A stretch of DNA of 64,000 nt from Streptomyces halstedii (GCA_000720535.1 JOAZ01000025.1:41040-105039); one strand, 5' to 3'. Shown: positions 35,514 to 44,546, counted from the first letter of the stretch. The notes: generated by a model not told the origin, from the sequence alone. Numbers and translations: made by a program.

Positions 35514-36890
35514 TCAGACCTGTGCCGCGCCCCGGTCCGGGACGCAGCGGCCGTCCTCGGTGCGGTAGGTCCAGCGGGCCCCGTCCCCCACCAGCTCCCG
35601 GACCGCGCCCAGGAACCGGTCGATGTGCTCGTCGGGCGTGCCCGCGCCGAAGCTCACCCGGATCGCGTTGAGCGACTTCTCCCCCGGCCCGGCCTCCGGC
35701 GCCCCGCACTCCCCCGGCTCCCGCGGCTCGCCGCCGAGCAGGGTGCGCACCAGCGGGTGGGCGCAGAACAGTCCGTCGCGCACCCCGATCCCGTACTCCG
35801 CCGAGAGCGCGGCGGCGAAGTGCGAGCTGTTCCAGCCGTCCACCACGAAGGAGATGACGCCGACCCTCGGGGCGTCGTCACCGAACAGCGAGAGCACCCG
35901 GACCTCGGGGACCTCGGCCAGTCCGGCGCGGACCCGGTCGACCAGCGCCCGCTCCCGGGCGACCAGGGCGGGGAAGCCGGCCTCGGTCAGCGCGCGGCAG
36001 GCGGAGGCGATGGCGTACACCCCGATCACGTTGGGCGATCCGGCCTCGTGCCGGGCGGCGGTGGTGTGCCACTGGACGTCCACCCCGCCGTCGGCGCGCC
36101 GGGTGACCGAGCGGGAGGCGCCGCCGCCCGCGAGATAGGGCTCCGCCTCCAGCAGCCAGTCGGACCGGCCCGCGAGAACACCGGAGCCGAAGGGCGCGTA
36201 CAGCTTGTGTCCGGAGAACGCGACCCAGTCGACGTCCAGTTCCGCGATGTCCACCGGGTGGTGGGGGGCGAGCTGCGCGGCGTCCAGGACGATCCGCGCC
36301 CCGTGCGCGTGCGCGGCGGCGGCCAGTTCCCGTACCGGCCACAGCTCCCCGGTGACGTTGGACGCGCCGGTCACGCAGACCAGCGCCGGCCCGTAGGGCT
36401 CCCGGTCGGCCAGCGCCCGCTCCAGCGTGGCCACGGCCTGCGCCGGGGTGCGCGGGGCGTCGAGGCAGGTCACCCGGGAGTCGCCCCAGGGCAGCAGCGA
36501 GGCGTGGTGCTCGGTCTCGAACACGAACACCCGGCAGTCGGCGGGCAGTACGGCCGCCAGCAGGTTGAGGGAGTCGGTGGTCGAGCGGGTGAAGACGACC
36601 TGGTCGCCCTCCCGGCACCCGAGGAACTCCGCGACCGCGGCCCGGCTGCTCTCGAACAGGTCGGTGGAGAGCTGCGAGAGGTACCCGGCGCCCCGGTGCA
36701 CGCTGCCGTAGTACGGGGCGTAGGCGGCCACGTCGTCCCACACCCGCCGGAGTGCCGGGGCGCTCGCCGCGTAGTCCAGGGCGGCGTAGGTGACCTCTCC
36801 GCCGGTGACCAGCGGAACGGTGACATCAGCCCCCAGAACGGGCAGAGGGGCACAAAGCGACGGATCGACGGCAGCGGTGGAGACGGACAT
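35514..36890 (-). CDS. Class V PLP-dependent aminotransferase / cysteine desulfurase-like
   Basis: The 458-residue protein belongs to fold-type I class V enzymes: ALDYAASAPALRRVW near 38, VVFTRSTTDSLNL, ETEHHASLLPW, VTGASNVTGELWPV, VLDAAQLAPHHPVD, and the PLP Lys in VAFSGHKLYAPFGSG. Near the C-terminus, a cysteine appears in DGLFCAHP, which may serve as the sulfur-carrying residue. A SAM-IV riboswitch and a six-codon ORF lie upstream, so it probably belongs to sulfur amino acid metabolism. ATG 36890 has GGAG 6 bases upstream, and an in-frame TGA two codons before it rules out a longer form. Confidence 0.9.
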   Translation of the reverse strand: MSVSTAAVDPSLCAPLPVLGADVTVPLVTGGEVTYAALDYAASAPALRRVWDDVAAYAPYYGSVHRGAGYLSQLSTDLFESSRAAVAEFLGCREGDQVVFTRSTTDSLNLLAAVLPADCRVFVFETEHHASLLPWGDSRVTCLDAPRTPAQAVATLERALADREPYGPALVCVTGASNVTGELWPVRELAAAAHAHGARIVLDAAQLAPHHPVDIAELDVDWVAFSGHKLYAPFGSGVLAGRSDWLLEAEPYLAGGGASRSVTRRADGGVDVQWHTTAARHEAGSPNVIGVYAIASACRALTEAGFPALVARERALVDRVRAGLAEVPEVRVLSLFGDDAPRVGVISFVVDGWNSSHFAAALSAEYGIGVRDGLFCAHPLVRTLLGGEPREPGECGAPEAGPGEKSLNAIRVSFGAGTPDEHIDRFLGAVRELVGDGARWTYRTEDGRCVPDRGAAQV

Positions 36891-36985
36891 GGCTCACTCC
36901 GGTCAGAGGCAGGCGAAACCCTCGCGCCGGCGGTACGCGGCAGCGCGGGGTGAAGAAGAGGGGGTGCGGGAAAGGGCTCGACGCC

Positions 36986-37006
36986 CTAGCGCATTCGCTT
37001 GCTCAC
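36986..37006 (-). CDS. Six-codon leader ORF between SAM-IV riboswitch and aminotransferase
   Basis: GTG AGC AAG CGA ATG CGC TAG encodes VSKRMR. A purine-rich AGGGAG lies 6 bases upstream at 37012-37017, within a TCCCTAGGGA palindrome that could hide it. The ORF ends 95 bases before the aminotransferase ATG. It is the first ribosome site after the SAM-IV aptamer, so it may be the actual expression platform. No protein evidence is available. Confidence 0.45.
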   Translation of the reverse strand: MSKRMR

Positions 37007-37057
37007 AAGAGGCTCCCTAGGGACCAGGACCCCAAGGGGTGGCATACGAGATGCCGA

Positions 37058-37177
37058 GGGGCCCGCGCTTGCCACAGACCTCGCTGCCTGCGGCCCGGTC
37101 TTCACCCGGGGCACCCCGCCACGGACGGAGGGTTGCCGGACAGCGGGCCGGGGCCGTAGTCGCTGTCACTCATGACC
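37058..37177 (-). promoter_or_regulatory. SAM-IV riboswitch
   Basis: Read on the minus strand the element begins GGTCATGAGTGACAG (37163-37177) and contains CCGGCAACCCTCC, GGCGGGGTGCCCCGGGTGA, AGACCGGGCC, GCAGCGAGGTCTGTGGCAAG and ends CGCGGGCCCC near 37058. These are the conserved SAM-IV blocks in order. A small GGCAT/ATGCC hairpin follows at 37041-37055. It precedes a class V PLP gene, a known SAM-IV target. The 370-base gap 36891-37260 is filled by this element, the six-codon ORF and a short leader. Confidence 0.92.
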
Positions 37178-37213
37178 TGCCGAGCATCTTGCCACAGGTG
37201 CCCGTACGCGCAA

Positions 37214-37242
37214 GGGCGCGGTCCGCCATCCGGACCGCGCCC
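37214..37242. terminator. Terminator after trpD
   Basis: GGGCGCGGTCCG and its near-perfect complement form a stable hairpin just beyond the trpD stop at 37261, in front of the SAM-IV transcript. Confidence 0.8.
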
Positions 37243-37260
37243 CCGTGCACCGCGGATGTC

Positions 37261-38325
37261 TCAGCGGTTGCTGGCCGCCACCCACCGGTCCAGGGCGGCC
37301 TTGGCCGCGCCGGAGTCGATCGCCTCGGCGGCCCGGGTGATCTGGGCCGCGATCCGGTCGTTCAGCGGGCCGTCGCCCGCCTCCAACGCGGTCAGCGCGG
37401 CCGCCGAGTTGAGCAGCACCGCGTCCCGTACGGGCCCCGCCTCACCGTCCAGCAGCCGGCGGGCGACGTCCGCGTTGTACGAGGCGTCGGCGCCGCGCAG
37501 CGCCTCGACCGGCACCAGCTCCAGGCCGACGTCGCGCGGGTCGAACGCCTCCTCGCGCACGGCCCCGTCCCGTACGGTCCAGACGCGGGAGGTCGCCGTG
37601 GTGGTCAGCTCGTCCAGCCCGTCGTCGCCCCGGAAGACGAGTGCCGAGTTGCCCCGGGCCGCGAGCACACCGGCGACGATCGGCGCCATCTTGAGGTCCG
37701 CGACCCCGATGGCCTGCGCGCGCACCTGCGCCGGGTTGGTGAGCGGTCCCAGGATGTTGAAGGTGGTCTGCGTGCCGAGCTCCTTGCGGGCACGGGCCGC
37801 GTAGCGCAGGGCGGGGTGGAACTTCACGGCGAAGCAGAAGGTGATGCCCGCCTCCTCGGCGACCTCGACCACGCGCTGCGGCGTGAGTTCGAGGTTGACG
37901 CCGAGCTTCTCCAGGACGTCGGAGGCGCCGCTCGCGGACGAGGAGGCGCGGTTGCCGTGCTTGACGACCTTGGCGCCGGTCCCGGCCACGACGATCGCCG
38001 ACATGGTGGAGATGTTGACCGTCTTGGCCATGTCCCCGCCGGTGCCCACGATGTCCACGGTGCGTCCGGGCACGTGGATGGTGTGCGCGTGGTCGTACAT
38101 GGCGCGCACCAGCCCGGTGACCTCGTCCACGGTCTCGCCCTTGGCCCGCAGGGCGACGGCGAACCCGGCGATCTGCACGTCGGTGGCCTCGCCGCTCATG
38201 ATGCGGTCCATGGCCCAGGCGGTGTCCTCGGCGGCCAGGTCCTGGCCGCGCAGCAGGGGGGTCAGCACGCCGGGCCAGGTACGGTCCGCCACGCTGTCGC
38301 CGCCGTCCGGGGTCACAACGTTCAT
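37261..38325 (-). CDS. trpD: Anthranilate phosphoribosyltransferase TrpD
   Basis: TrpD transfers the phosphoribosyl group of PRPP to anthranilate, the second step of tryptophan synthesis. The 354-residue protein has the PRPP loop [69 protein letters not shown] and [12 protein letters not shown] 38325 follows CCAGGAG; a TAGGGT box at 38368-38373 is a likely -10. It stands apart from trpE and from other trp genes, next to the respiratory operons as in M. tuberculosis (Rv2192c). No attenuator is visible. Confidence 0.95.
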   Translation of the reverse strand: MNVVTPDGGDSVADRTWPGVLTPLLRGQDLAAEDTAWAMDRIMSGEATDVQIAGFAVALRAKGETVDEVTGLVRAMYDHAHTIHVPGRTVDIVGTGGDMAKTVNISTMSAIVVAGTGAKVVKHGNRASSSASGASDVLEKLGVNLELTPQRVVEVAEEAGITFCFAVKFHPALRYAARARKELGTQTTFNILGPLTNPAQVRAQAIGVADLKMAPIVAGVLAARGNSALVFRGDDGLDELTTTATSRVWTVRDGAVREEAFDPRDVGLELVPVEALRGADASYNADVARRLLDGEAGPVRDAVLLNSAAALTALEAGDGPLNDRIAAQITRAAEAIDSGAAKAALDRWVAASNR

Positions 38326-38394
38326 GGTCCGCTCCTGGGTCCACAGCCGGTAAAAGGGTTCGCCCCCACCCTATCCAGCGCCGGGGACAGCGAA

Positions 38395-38423
38395 GAGCCC
38401 CGTCCGGCGAATGGACGGGGCTC
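38395..38423 (-). terminator. Terminator after qcrB
   Basis: GAGCCCCGTCC, a seven-base loop and GGACGGGGCTC form an 11-bp stem 26 bases beyond the qcrB stop, ending the ctaE-qcrCAB operon. Confidence 0.85.
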
Positions 38424-38448
38424 CCGCTGTGGCGGTCAGCTGAGGTGA

Positions 38449-40074
38449 TCAGTGGTGGCCGTGGCCGCTGGTGATCTCCTTGTACTCCTCGGCGGTGGGC
38501 TTGGGGATCTGGTTGCCCTCGCCGTAGTAACTCCGGCTCAGCCGGGCGCGCAGCTTCTGCAGCGCGGACGGCTTGCGCTCCACACCGTTCTCGTCGACCG
38601 TGGGGCCGACTTCGAGCGGCTCGTACTGCTCGTGGGCCGTGAGCGCGTACCGCGCCTCCGGACCGAGCGGCTCGTGGATCTCGACGAACTCACCGTGCGG
38701 CAGGCGCTTGATGGTGCCGGACTCGCGTCCGTGCAGCACCTTCTCCTTGTCGCGGCGCTGGAGGCCGAGGCAGATGCGCCGGGTGACGATGAACGCCAGG
38801 ACCGGGCCGGCGAAGAAGGCGATCCGTACGAACCAGCTGATCGCGTTGAGCGACAGGTGGAAGTGGGTCGCCCAGATGTCGTTGCCGCCGCCGATCAGCA
38901 TGACGAAGTAGATCGTCACCCAGGCGACACCGAGCGCGGTCCGGGTCGGGGCGTTGCGCGGCTTGTCCAGGATGTGGTGCTCGCGTTTGTCCCCGGTGAT
39001 CCACGACTCGATGAACGGGTAGAGCGCGAGTGCCCCGAGGACGACACCGAACAGGACCAGCGGGATCAGTACGCCCAGGACCAGTGTGTGGCCCCAGAGG
39101 TTGATCTCCCAGCCAGGCATCACACGGACGAAGCCTTCGGCGAAGCCCATGTACCAGTCCGGCTGGGCGCCCGTGGACACCTGGTCGGGCCGGTAGGGGC
39201 CGATCCCCCAGATCGGGTTGATCGTGGCGATCGCGGCGATGGCGGCGATGAAGCCGAAGACCAGGAAGAAGAAGCCCCCGGCCTTCGCCATGTACACCGG
39301 CAGCAGCGGCATGCCGACCACGTTCTTGTTGGTCTTGCCCGGTCCGGCGAACTGCGTGTGCTTGTGGAAGAACACCAGGATGAGGTGGGCGACCACGAGC
39401 CCGAGCATGATGCCCGGCAGCAGCAGGATGTGGACCGAGTAGAACCTCGGGATGATGTCCGTGCCGGGGAACTCCCCGCCGAACATGAACATCGAGATGT
39501 ACGTGCCGACGATCGGCATCGACAGGATCGCGCCCTGGGTGAACCGCACACCCGTACCGGAGAGCAGGTCGTCCGGGAGCGAGTAGCCGGTGAACCCGGT
39601 GAACATGCCGAGCACGAACAGCAGGAAGCCGAACAGCCAGTTGATCTCACGCGGCTTGCGGTACGCACCGGTGAAGAACACCCGGAACATGTGCACGAAC
39701 ATGCCGGCGAGGAAGATCACCGCTGCCCAGTGGTGGATCTGCCGGACCAGCAGACCGCCGCGGATGTCGAAGCTGATGTCCAGCGTCGAGGCGTAGGCGG
39801 CGGACATCTGGATGCCCTGCATCGGCTCGTACGAGCCGTGGTACACGACCTCGGACATGCTCGGGTCGAAGAACAGCGTCAGATACACACCCGTGAGGAT
39901 GATGATGATGAAGCTGTAGAGGCAGATCTCACCCAGCATGAAGGACCAGTGGTCCGGGAAGATCTTGCGCATGTTGGCCTTGGCCAGACCGTAGATGCCC
40001 AGTCGGCCATCCGCCCAGTCGGCCACCCGCTCACCGGCGGGCGCCTTGCGCTTGGTGTCTGTCACGGTACTCAT
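38449..40074 (-). CDS. qcrB: Cytochrome bc1 complex cytochrome b subunit QcrB
   Basis: QcrB is the menaquinol-oxidising, dihaem membrane core of the actinobacterial bc1 complex. The 541-residue protein has about eight to nine helices, haem ligand histidines in LVRQIHHWAAVIFLAGMFVHMFRVF and the later HILLLP/VVAHLILVFFH helix. The Qo-site motif is QPDWYMG (PDWY in place of PEWY, as expected in Actinobacteria). A long C-terminal cytoplasmic tail ends SGHGHH. ATG 40074 overlaps the qcrA stop (ATGA), fixing the start. Confidence 0.96.
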   Translation of the reverse strand: MSTVTDTKRKAPAGERVADWADGRLGIYGLAKANMRKIFPDHWSFMLGEICLYSFIIIILTGVYLTLFFDPSMSEVVYHGSYEPMQGIQMSAAYASTLDISFDIRGGLLVRQIHHWAAVIFLAGMFVHMFRVFFTGAYRKPREINWLFGFLLFVLGMFTGFTGYSLPDDLLSGTGVRFTQGAILSMPIVGTYISMFMFGGEFPGTDIIPRFYSVHILLLPGIMLGLVVAHLILVFFHKHTQFAGPGKTNKNVVGMPLLPVYMAKAGGFFFLVFGFIAAIAAIATINPIWGIGPYRPDQVSTGAQPDWYMGFAEGFVRVMPGWEINLWGHTLVLGVLIPLVLFGVVLGALALYPFIESWITGDKREHHILDKPRNAPTRTALGVAWVTIYFVMLIGGGNDIWATHFHLSLNAISWFVRIAFFAGPVLAFIVTRRICLGLQRRDKEKVLHGRESGTIKRLPHGEFVEIHEPLGPEARYALTAHEQYEPLEVGPTVDENGVERKPSALQKLRARLSRSYYGEGNQIPKPTAEEYKEITSGHGHH

Positions 40075-41123
40075 CCGCGCTCCCAGAAGGCAGGACCGAC
40101 GGGCTCTGCGAAGTCGCCGAGCGCCTCGAGGTTGCCCTCGCTGTTCACGCCGATCCGCAGCTGCGGCAGGGGGTGACCGGCCGGGCCGAAGATGACGCGG
40201 GCCCCGTCGGAGAGGTCGAAGGTGGACTGGTGGCACGGGCACAGGACGTGGTGCGTCTGCTGCTCGTAGAGGCTGATCGGGCAGCCGACGTGGGTGCAGA
40301 TCTTGGAGAAGGCGACGATCCCCTCGTGGCCCCACTCACGCGACTGCTTGTCCTTGATGTCGTCCGGCTCGATGCGGACGATCATCAGGGCGGCCTTGGC
40401 GATCTGGGTCTGGAAGTCGTGCGCGTCCTCCTCCAGGCCCTCGGGCATGGCGAAGGTCAGCGAACCGACGGTCACGTCCTCCGGACGCAGCGGCTGGTTC
40501 GTGTTCATGTTGACCAGCTGCTTGCCCTTGGCCCACAGGGTCTTGCGCAGCTTCTCCTCCGGCAGCGGACCGAGGTCGCGCAGCAGCACCACACCGGAGA
40601 GCGGCACCAGGGCCAGCGCGCCGAACATGGTGTTGCGGATCAGCTTGCGCCGCCCGATCGCGGACTCCCTGGCCCCGTCCGCGAAGTCGGCGAGAACCTT
40701 CGCCTTGACCTCGGGCGTCGCCTCGATGGGGTGCCGGTCGTCGGCGACCTCCACGTCGGACATCAGGGTGCGCGCCCAGTGGACGGCCCCCGCGCCGATG
40801 AGGAAGAGCGCCGCGCCCAGCGTCAGTCCCAGCGAGAAGTGGAGCGCGCTCACATGGCCGATCGGCCAGATGAAGACGATCTTGTCGACCGGGAAGATGA
40901 CGTAGGAGGCGATGAAGCCGACCGTCGCCAGCATGGACAGCGTGAACATCAGGGCCACGGTGCGCTCGGAGCGCTTGGCGGCCCTTTCGTCGATGTCCTG
41001 GATGCGCGGCTTGTGGGCCGGCAGCCCGGGGTCGGCGAACGGATCGTCCGCGACCTTGACCGCACCGTGCGCGGTGTCCTGCTCTGCGGGCAGGCCCTCT
41101 TCTGGAATCTCTTGGCTACTCAT
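40071..41123 (-). CDS. qcrA: Rieske iron-sulfur subunit QcrA
   Basis: The 350-residue subunit carries the [2Fe-2S] cluster that takes electrons from menaquinol to cytochrome c. Cluster ligands are in CTHVGCPISLYE and CPCHQSTFDLSDGA, with the GPAGHPLPQL loop after. The actinobacterial form has three helices before the Rieske domain; hydrophobic segments near residues 57-75, 90-115 and 165-185 fit. ATG 41123 overlaps the qcrC stop by four bases, so qcrC, qcrA and qcrB form one coupled unit. Confidence 0.96.
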   Translation of the reverse strand: MSSQEIPEEGLPAEQDTAHGAVKVADDPFADPGLPAHKPRIQDIDERAAKRSERTVALMFTLSMLATVGFIASYVIFPVDKIVFIWPIGHVSALHFSLGLTLGAALFLIGAGAVHWARTLMSDVEVADDRHPIEATPEVKAKVLADFADGARESAIGRRKLIRNTMFGALALVPLSGVVLLRDLGPLPEEKLRKTLWAKGKQLVNMNTNQPLRPEDVTVGSLTFAMPEGLEEDAHDFQTQIAKAALMIVRIEPDDIKDKQSREWGHEGIVAFSKICTHVGCPISLYEQQTHHVLCPCHQSTFDLSDGARVIFGPAGHPLPQLRIGVNSEGNLEALGDFAEPVGPAFWERG

Positions 41124-41929
41124 GACTTCTTGGCCTTAGCGGTGTGTGCCGCGACCCAGACGGCGATGGCGATCAGTCCGCCGAGTCCGAAGATCCAGCC
41201 GAAGAGACCTTCGCTGACGGGACCGAGGCCACCGAGCGAGAGCCCGCCGGGGCTCGCGGTTTCGTCACCGTTCACGGTCTTGATGTACGCGATGATGTCT
41301 TTCTTCTCCTGCTCCGGCATGGTGCTGTCCGGGAAGGAGGGCATGGCCTGGGGGCCGGTCTGCATGGCCTCGTAGATGTGCTTGGGGCTCACACCTTCGA
41401 GGTTGGGGGCGTACTTGCCGTCGGTCAGCGCGCCGCCCTTGCCGGTGAAGTTGTGGCACTGGGCGCAGTTGGTGCGGAACAGTTCGCCGCCCTTGGCCAC
41501 GTCGGCGCCCGAGGGGTCGACCTGGCTCTCGGTGGGCGTGATCGGGCCGGCGCCCAGGGACGCGACGTACGCCGCGAGCTGGTCGATCTGGGCCTGGTCG
41601 TAGATGACCGGCTTCTTCGGCACCTGGGCACCCGGCTGCTGGGCCGGCATACGTCCGGTACCGACCTGGAAGTCGACGGCGGCGGAGCCGACGCCAACGA
41701 GGGACGGCCCGTCGGTGGTGCCCTGACCGCCGGTTCCGTGGCAACTGGCACAGCCCACGGAGTAGAGCTTCTTGCCCTCGTCGATGGCGAGGGACTGGGC
41801 GGTGTCGTCGGCCTGCGCCTTACCCGCAGGTGCGAACGCGGCGTACAGCCCCCCGGTAGCCGCCAGCGCGAGGAGTAGTACGACGACCGCCGCCAGCGGA
41901 TGGCGTCGTCGTGCGGAGAGCTTTTTCAC
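41120..41929 (-). CDS. qcrC: Dihaem cytochrome c subunit QcrC
   Basis: The 269-residue protein replaces both cytochrome c1 and the mobile cytochrome c in Actinobacteria, handing electrons straight to the aa3 oxidase. It has an N-terminal membrane segment, two haem c sites (CASCHG near 59 and CAQCHN near 160), and a C-terminal helix (GWIFGLGGLIAIAVWVAAH). The distal haem ligands are probably the Met residues in GRMPAQQPG and AMPSFPDSTMP. It starts at ATG 41929 with a basic MKKLSARRR N-terminus. Confidence 0.96.
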   Translation of the reverse strand: MKKLSARRRHPLAAVVVLLLALAATGGLYAAFAPAGKAQADDTAQSLAIDEGKKLYSVGCASCHGTGGQGTTDGPSLVGVGSAAVDFQVGTGRMPAQQPGAQVPKKPVIYDQAQIDQLAAYVASLGAGPITPTESQVDPSGADVAKGGELFRTNCAQCHNFTGKGGALTDGKYAPNLEGVSPKHIYEAMQTGPQAMPSFPDSTMPEQEKKDIIAYIKTVNGDETASPGGLSLGGLGPVSEGLFGWIFGLGGLIAIAVWVAAHTAKAKKS

Positions 41930-41983
41930 GGATTACCCCGGTGTCAGGATCTTCTGCGTCGATGGTGGTGGGTGCGAGCCCGG

Positions 41984-42604
41984 CTACTTGATCATGTAGA
42001 TCGTGGCGAACAGGCCGATCCAGACGACATCGACGAAGTGCCAGTAATAGGACACGACGATGGCGGCGGTGGCCTGCTCGTGGGTGAACCTGGAGGCCGC
42101 GTATGTCCTGCCCAGGACGAGCAGGAAGGCGATGAGACCGCCTGTCACATGCAGACCGTGGAAGCCCGTCGTCAGGTAGAACACGGAGCCGTAGGGGTCG
42201 GAGGACAGGGACAGGCCCGCGTCCTTGACCAGCTCGGTGTACTCCAGGATCTGGCCTCCGATGAAGATCGAACCCATCACGAACGTGATGATGAACCAGG
42301 TGCGGAGCTTCTTCACATCGCCCCGCTCCGCGGCGAAAACGCCGAGCTGGCAGGTGAGGGAGGAAAGCACCAGGATCGTGGTGTTCGTCGCCGAGAACGG
42401 GAAGTTCAGATGGTGGGTCATCTCCTTCCAGTGCTCGGGACCCATCACCGATCGCAGGGTGAAGTACATCGCGAAGAGGGCCGCGAAGAACATCAGCTCG
42501 GAACTCAACCAGATGATGGTTCCGACGCTGGTGAGGTTCGGTCGATTGACCGACGGGTGCGCGTGCCCGGTTTCTACTGTCGTTGCTGTCGCCACGACCG
42601 ACAT
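41984..42604 (-). CDS. ctaE: Cytochrome c oxidase subunit III CtaE
   Basis: The 206-residue protein has five helices: [112 protein letters not shown]. It supports the oxidase core but binds no metal. It is the first gene of the ctaE-qcrC-qcrA-qcrB operon. The ATG at 42604 lies inside a perfect 21-bp palindrome, has no ribosome site at the usual distance, and a GATAAG box (42616-42621) 11 bases upstream, so the message is probably leaderless or nearly so. Confidence 0.96.
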   Translation of the reverse strand: MSVVATATTVETGHAHPSVNRPNLTSVGTIIWLSSELMFFAALFAMYFTLRSVMGPEHWKEMTHHLNFPFSATNTTILVLSSLTCQLGVFAAERGDVKKLRTWFIITFVMGSIFIGGQILEYTELVKDAGLSLSSDPYGSVFYLTTGFHGLHVTGGLIAFLLVLGRTYAASRFTHEQATAAIVVSYYWHFVDVVWIGLFATIYMIK

Positions 42605-42615
42605 TATGTCGGTCG
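42595..42615. promoter_or_regulatory. Perfect 21-bp palindrome over the ctaE start codon
   Basis: CGACCGACAT, one central base, ATGTCGGTCG: ten-base arms with no mismatch. It covers the ctaE ATG (42602-42604) and the predicted transcription start downstream of GATAAG. The position suggests an operator for the ctaE-qcrCAB operon, or an RNA hairpin over the start codon. Confidence 0.65.
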
Positions 42616-42791
42616 CTTATCCCGCCCTCACTCCGGGGGGTGGTCTTCGGTGTGTCAGTGGGGTGTGTCCGCACCGAACAGCCCATCGAAACGCTGTCAT
42701 TACCGGTGCTGACAGGCTGTCCGCCGGAGTACGATCCGCCCATCGGTACGTGCCCCGAGAGCCCCGAAGACACAGACGTCACGGAGGAACA

Positions 42792-43193
42792 ATGCAGCCG
42801 ACCGCCACGGTCCTGGTCTACAGCGACGACTCCCACACCCGTGAGCAGGTGAGGCTGGCTGCCGGACGCAGGCCGGCGACGGACGTCCCGGAGGTGGAGT
42901 TCCTTGAGTGCGCCACCCTGCCGGCCGTCCTGAGCGCGCTGGACCGGGGCGGTGTCGACGTCTGCGTGCTGGACGGGGAGACGGCCCCGGTGGGCGGCAT
43001 GGGCGTCTGCCGGCAGATCAAGGACGAGATCTTCCACTGCCCGCCCGTGCTGCTGCTGATCGGCCGTCCGCAGGACGCCTGGCTGGCCACCTGGAGCCGC
43101 GCCGACGCCGCGGTGACCCATCCGGTCGACCCCGTCGACTTCGCGGACGCCCTGGCCGCCCTGCTGCGTCAGAGGCTCGCCGTGGGGGCCTGA
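42792..43193 (+). CDS. Receiver-like protein lacking an output domain
   Basis: The 133-residue protein has a CheY-like fold: TVLVYSDDSHTREQV with the acidic pair, VDVCVLDGETAPVGGMG with a candidate phospho-acceptor Asp, PVLLLIGRPQDAWLATWSRADAAVTHPVDPVDF. The conserved Lys of the last loop (usually KP) is His here (HPVDP), so normal phosphorylation switching is doubtful. There is no DNA-binding domain. It is divergent from ctaE with 187 bases between starts; ATG 42792 follows GGAGGAAC. The neighbourhood suggests a link to respiration, but nothing shows it directly. Confidence 0.8.
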   Translation: MQPTATVLVYSDDSHTREQVRLAAGRRPATDVPEVEFLECATLPAVLSALDRGGVDVCVLDGETAPVGGMGVCRQIKDEIFHCPPVLLLIGRPQDAWLATWSRADAAVTHPVDPVDFADALAALLRQRLAVGA

Positions 43194-43241
43194 GCCCCCC
43201 TGTCCGCGGCGCGGCGCGCTCCTTCGGTCCTGGGCTCGCTC

Positions 43242-44495
43242 TCAGACCTGGGGGCGCAGCCGCGCCGCGGTCACGTCGGTGCCGGTGTCCGGGGTGCCGC
43301 CGTGCAGCGCGCTGCCCTTCAGCCACTCCTGCCAGGACAGGTTCCAGTCGCCGAAGCCGTTGTCGAACGGCGTCATGGTCTCGCCGTCGCTCCCGACGAC
43401 CTCGACGATGTCGCCCTCGCGTACGGTCTGGAAGAACCACTCGGCGTCCGCGGTGCTCATCCCGGTGCAGCCGTGGCTGACGTTGGCGCTCCCCTGCGAT
43501 CCGGTCGACCAGGGGGCCGCGTGCACGTACTCGCCGCTCCAGGTGACCCGGGTCGCCCAGTAGACCGGCAGGTCGTAGGACTCCGAGGAGCCCGCGGCGA
43601 TGCCGACGGTCTCCCCCCGCATGCGTACGAACTGCTCCTTGGCCAGCACGACCTTGATGCCGTTGCGGGTGTCGAAGCCCGGCTTGCCGGTGGTGACCGG
43701 CAGGGTGTTGATCACCTCGCCGTTGCGCAGGACCGTCATCTGGTGGTCGGAGGCGTCGGTGACGGCTTCTATGCGGTCGCCGGTCTTGAGCTTGAGCTCC
43801 TTGGTGGCGTCCGCGTACAGGGTCTTGGTCACCTTTATGCCCTTGAGGTTGCTGCGGACGTCGATGGTGGCGTTGGCGGGCCAGTACTCCTTGGGGCGGT
43901 AGTGCAGGGTCTTGGCGTCCACCCAGTACCAGGAGCCGGTGACGGCGGGGGTGGAGCGGACCTGGAGGCCGCGTTCCACGGTGGCCCGGCCCGCCTTGTC
44001 GGTGACCGGAGCGCTGAGTTCCGCTGTGACGGGCTGTCCCACCCCGTAGGTGCCCGCCTGGGGGCCGAAGGAGACCTGCATGAGCTTCTCCGCGGCCGTC
44101 GTGCCGAAGTCGTACGTACGGGCGCCCGGGGCGCCGTCGCCGTCCTCGGTGGCCACCTTGACGGTGTAGCGGGTGCCCGCGGCGAGCGAGGTGGTGGAGT
44201 GCCACCTCTTGCCGTCGGCGTCGAGTTCGCCCGCCAGGCGGCGGCCCTCCGTGTCGACGGCCGTCACGTCCGTGATGCGGGCGTCGTCATCCTTGACGGT
44301 GACTTCGATGGGCTTGTCGGGGTCGGCCTTCTGGTCCTTGGCGGGGCCGTTGAACGAGATGAGGTCGGCGGCGTCGTAGGGCTTGAGTGAGAGGGCGTGG
44401 CCGTCCGGCTCGCCACAGGCGGTCGCACCTGCAACCAGGGCAACGACCAGCAGAGTGCAGCTCACTACGGTGCGGATGCGCGGCGTGTGGTTCAT
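43242..44495 (-). CDS. L,D-transpeptidase lipoprotein (Ig-like domains + YkuD)
   Basis: A lipoprotein signal (LLVVALVAGATACGE) is followed by two Ig-like domains (about residues 50-150 and 155-245) and a C-terminal YkuD domain with the active site HAAPW and SHGCTGMSTADAEW (catalytic Cys and His). Such enzymes form 3-3 cross-links in peptidoglycan outside the membrane. The architecture is that of mycobacterial LdtMt2/LppS. At 417 residues it is complete. It lies between ctaF and the receiver-like gene, separated from ctaF by a strong terminator. Confidence 0.93.
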   Translation of the reverse strand: MNHTPRIRTVVSCTLLVVALVAGATACGEPDGHALSLKPYDAADLISFNGPAKDQKADPDKPIEVTVKDDDARITDVTAVDTEGRRLAGELDADGKRWHSTTSLAAGTRYTVKVATEDGDGAPGARTYDFGTTAAEKLMQVSFGPQAGTYGVGQPVTAELSAPVTDKAGRATVERGLQVRSTPAVTGSWYWVDAKTLHYRPKEYWPANATIDVRSNLKGIKVTKTLYADATKELKLKTGDRIEAVTDASDHQMTVLRNGEVINTLPVTTGKPGFDTRNGIKVVLAKEQFVRMRGETVGIAAGSSESYDLPVYWATRVTWSGEYVHAAPWSTGSQGSANVSHGCTGMSTADAEWFFQTVREGDIVEVVGSDGETMTPFDNGFGDWNLSWQEWLKGSALHGGTPDTGTDVTAARLRPQV

Positions 44496-44546
44496 GAACC
44501 CACGCTAAGAAGATTCATCCGATCCAGCGCGCCCAATGACTGCAAA

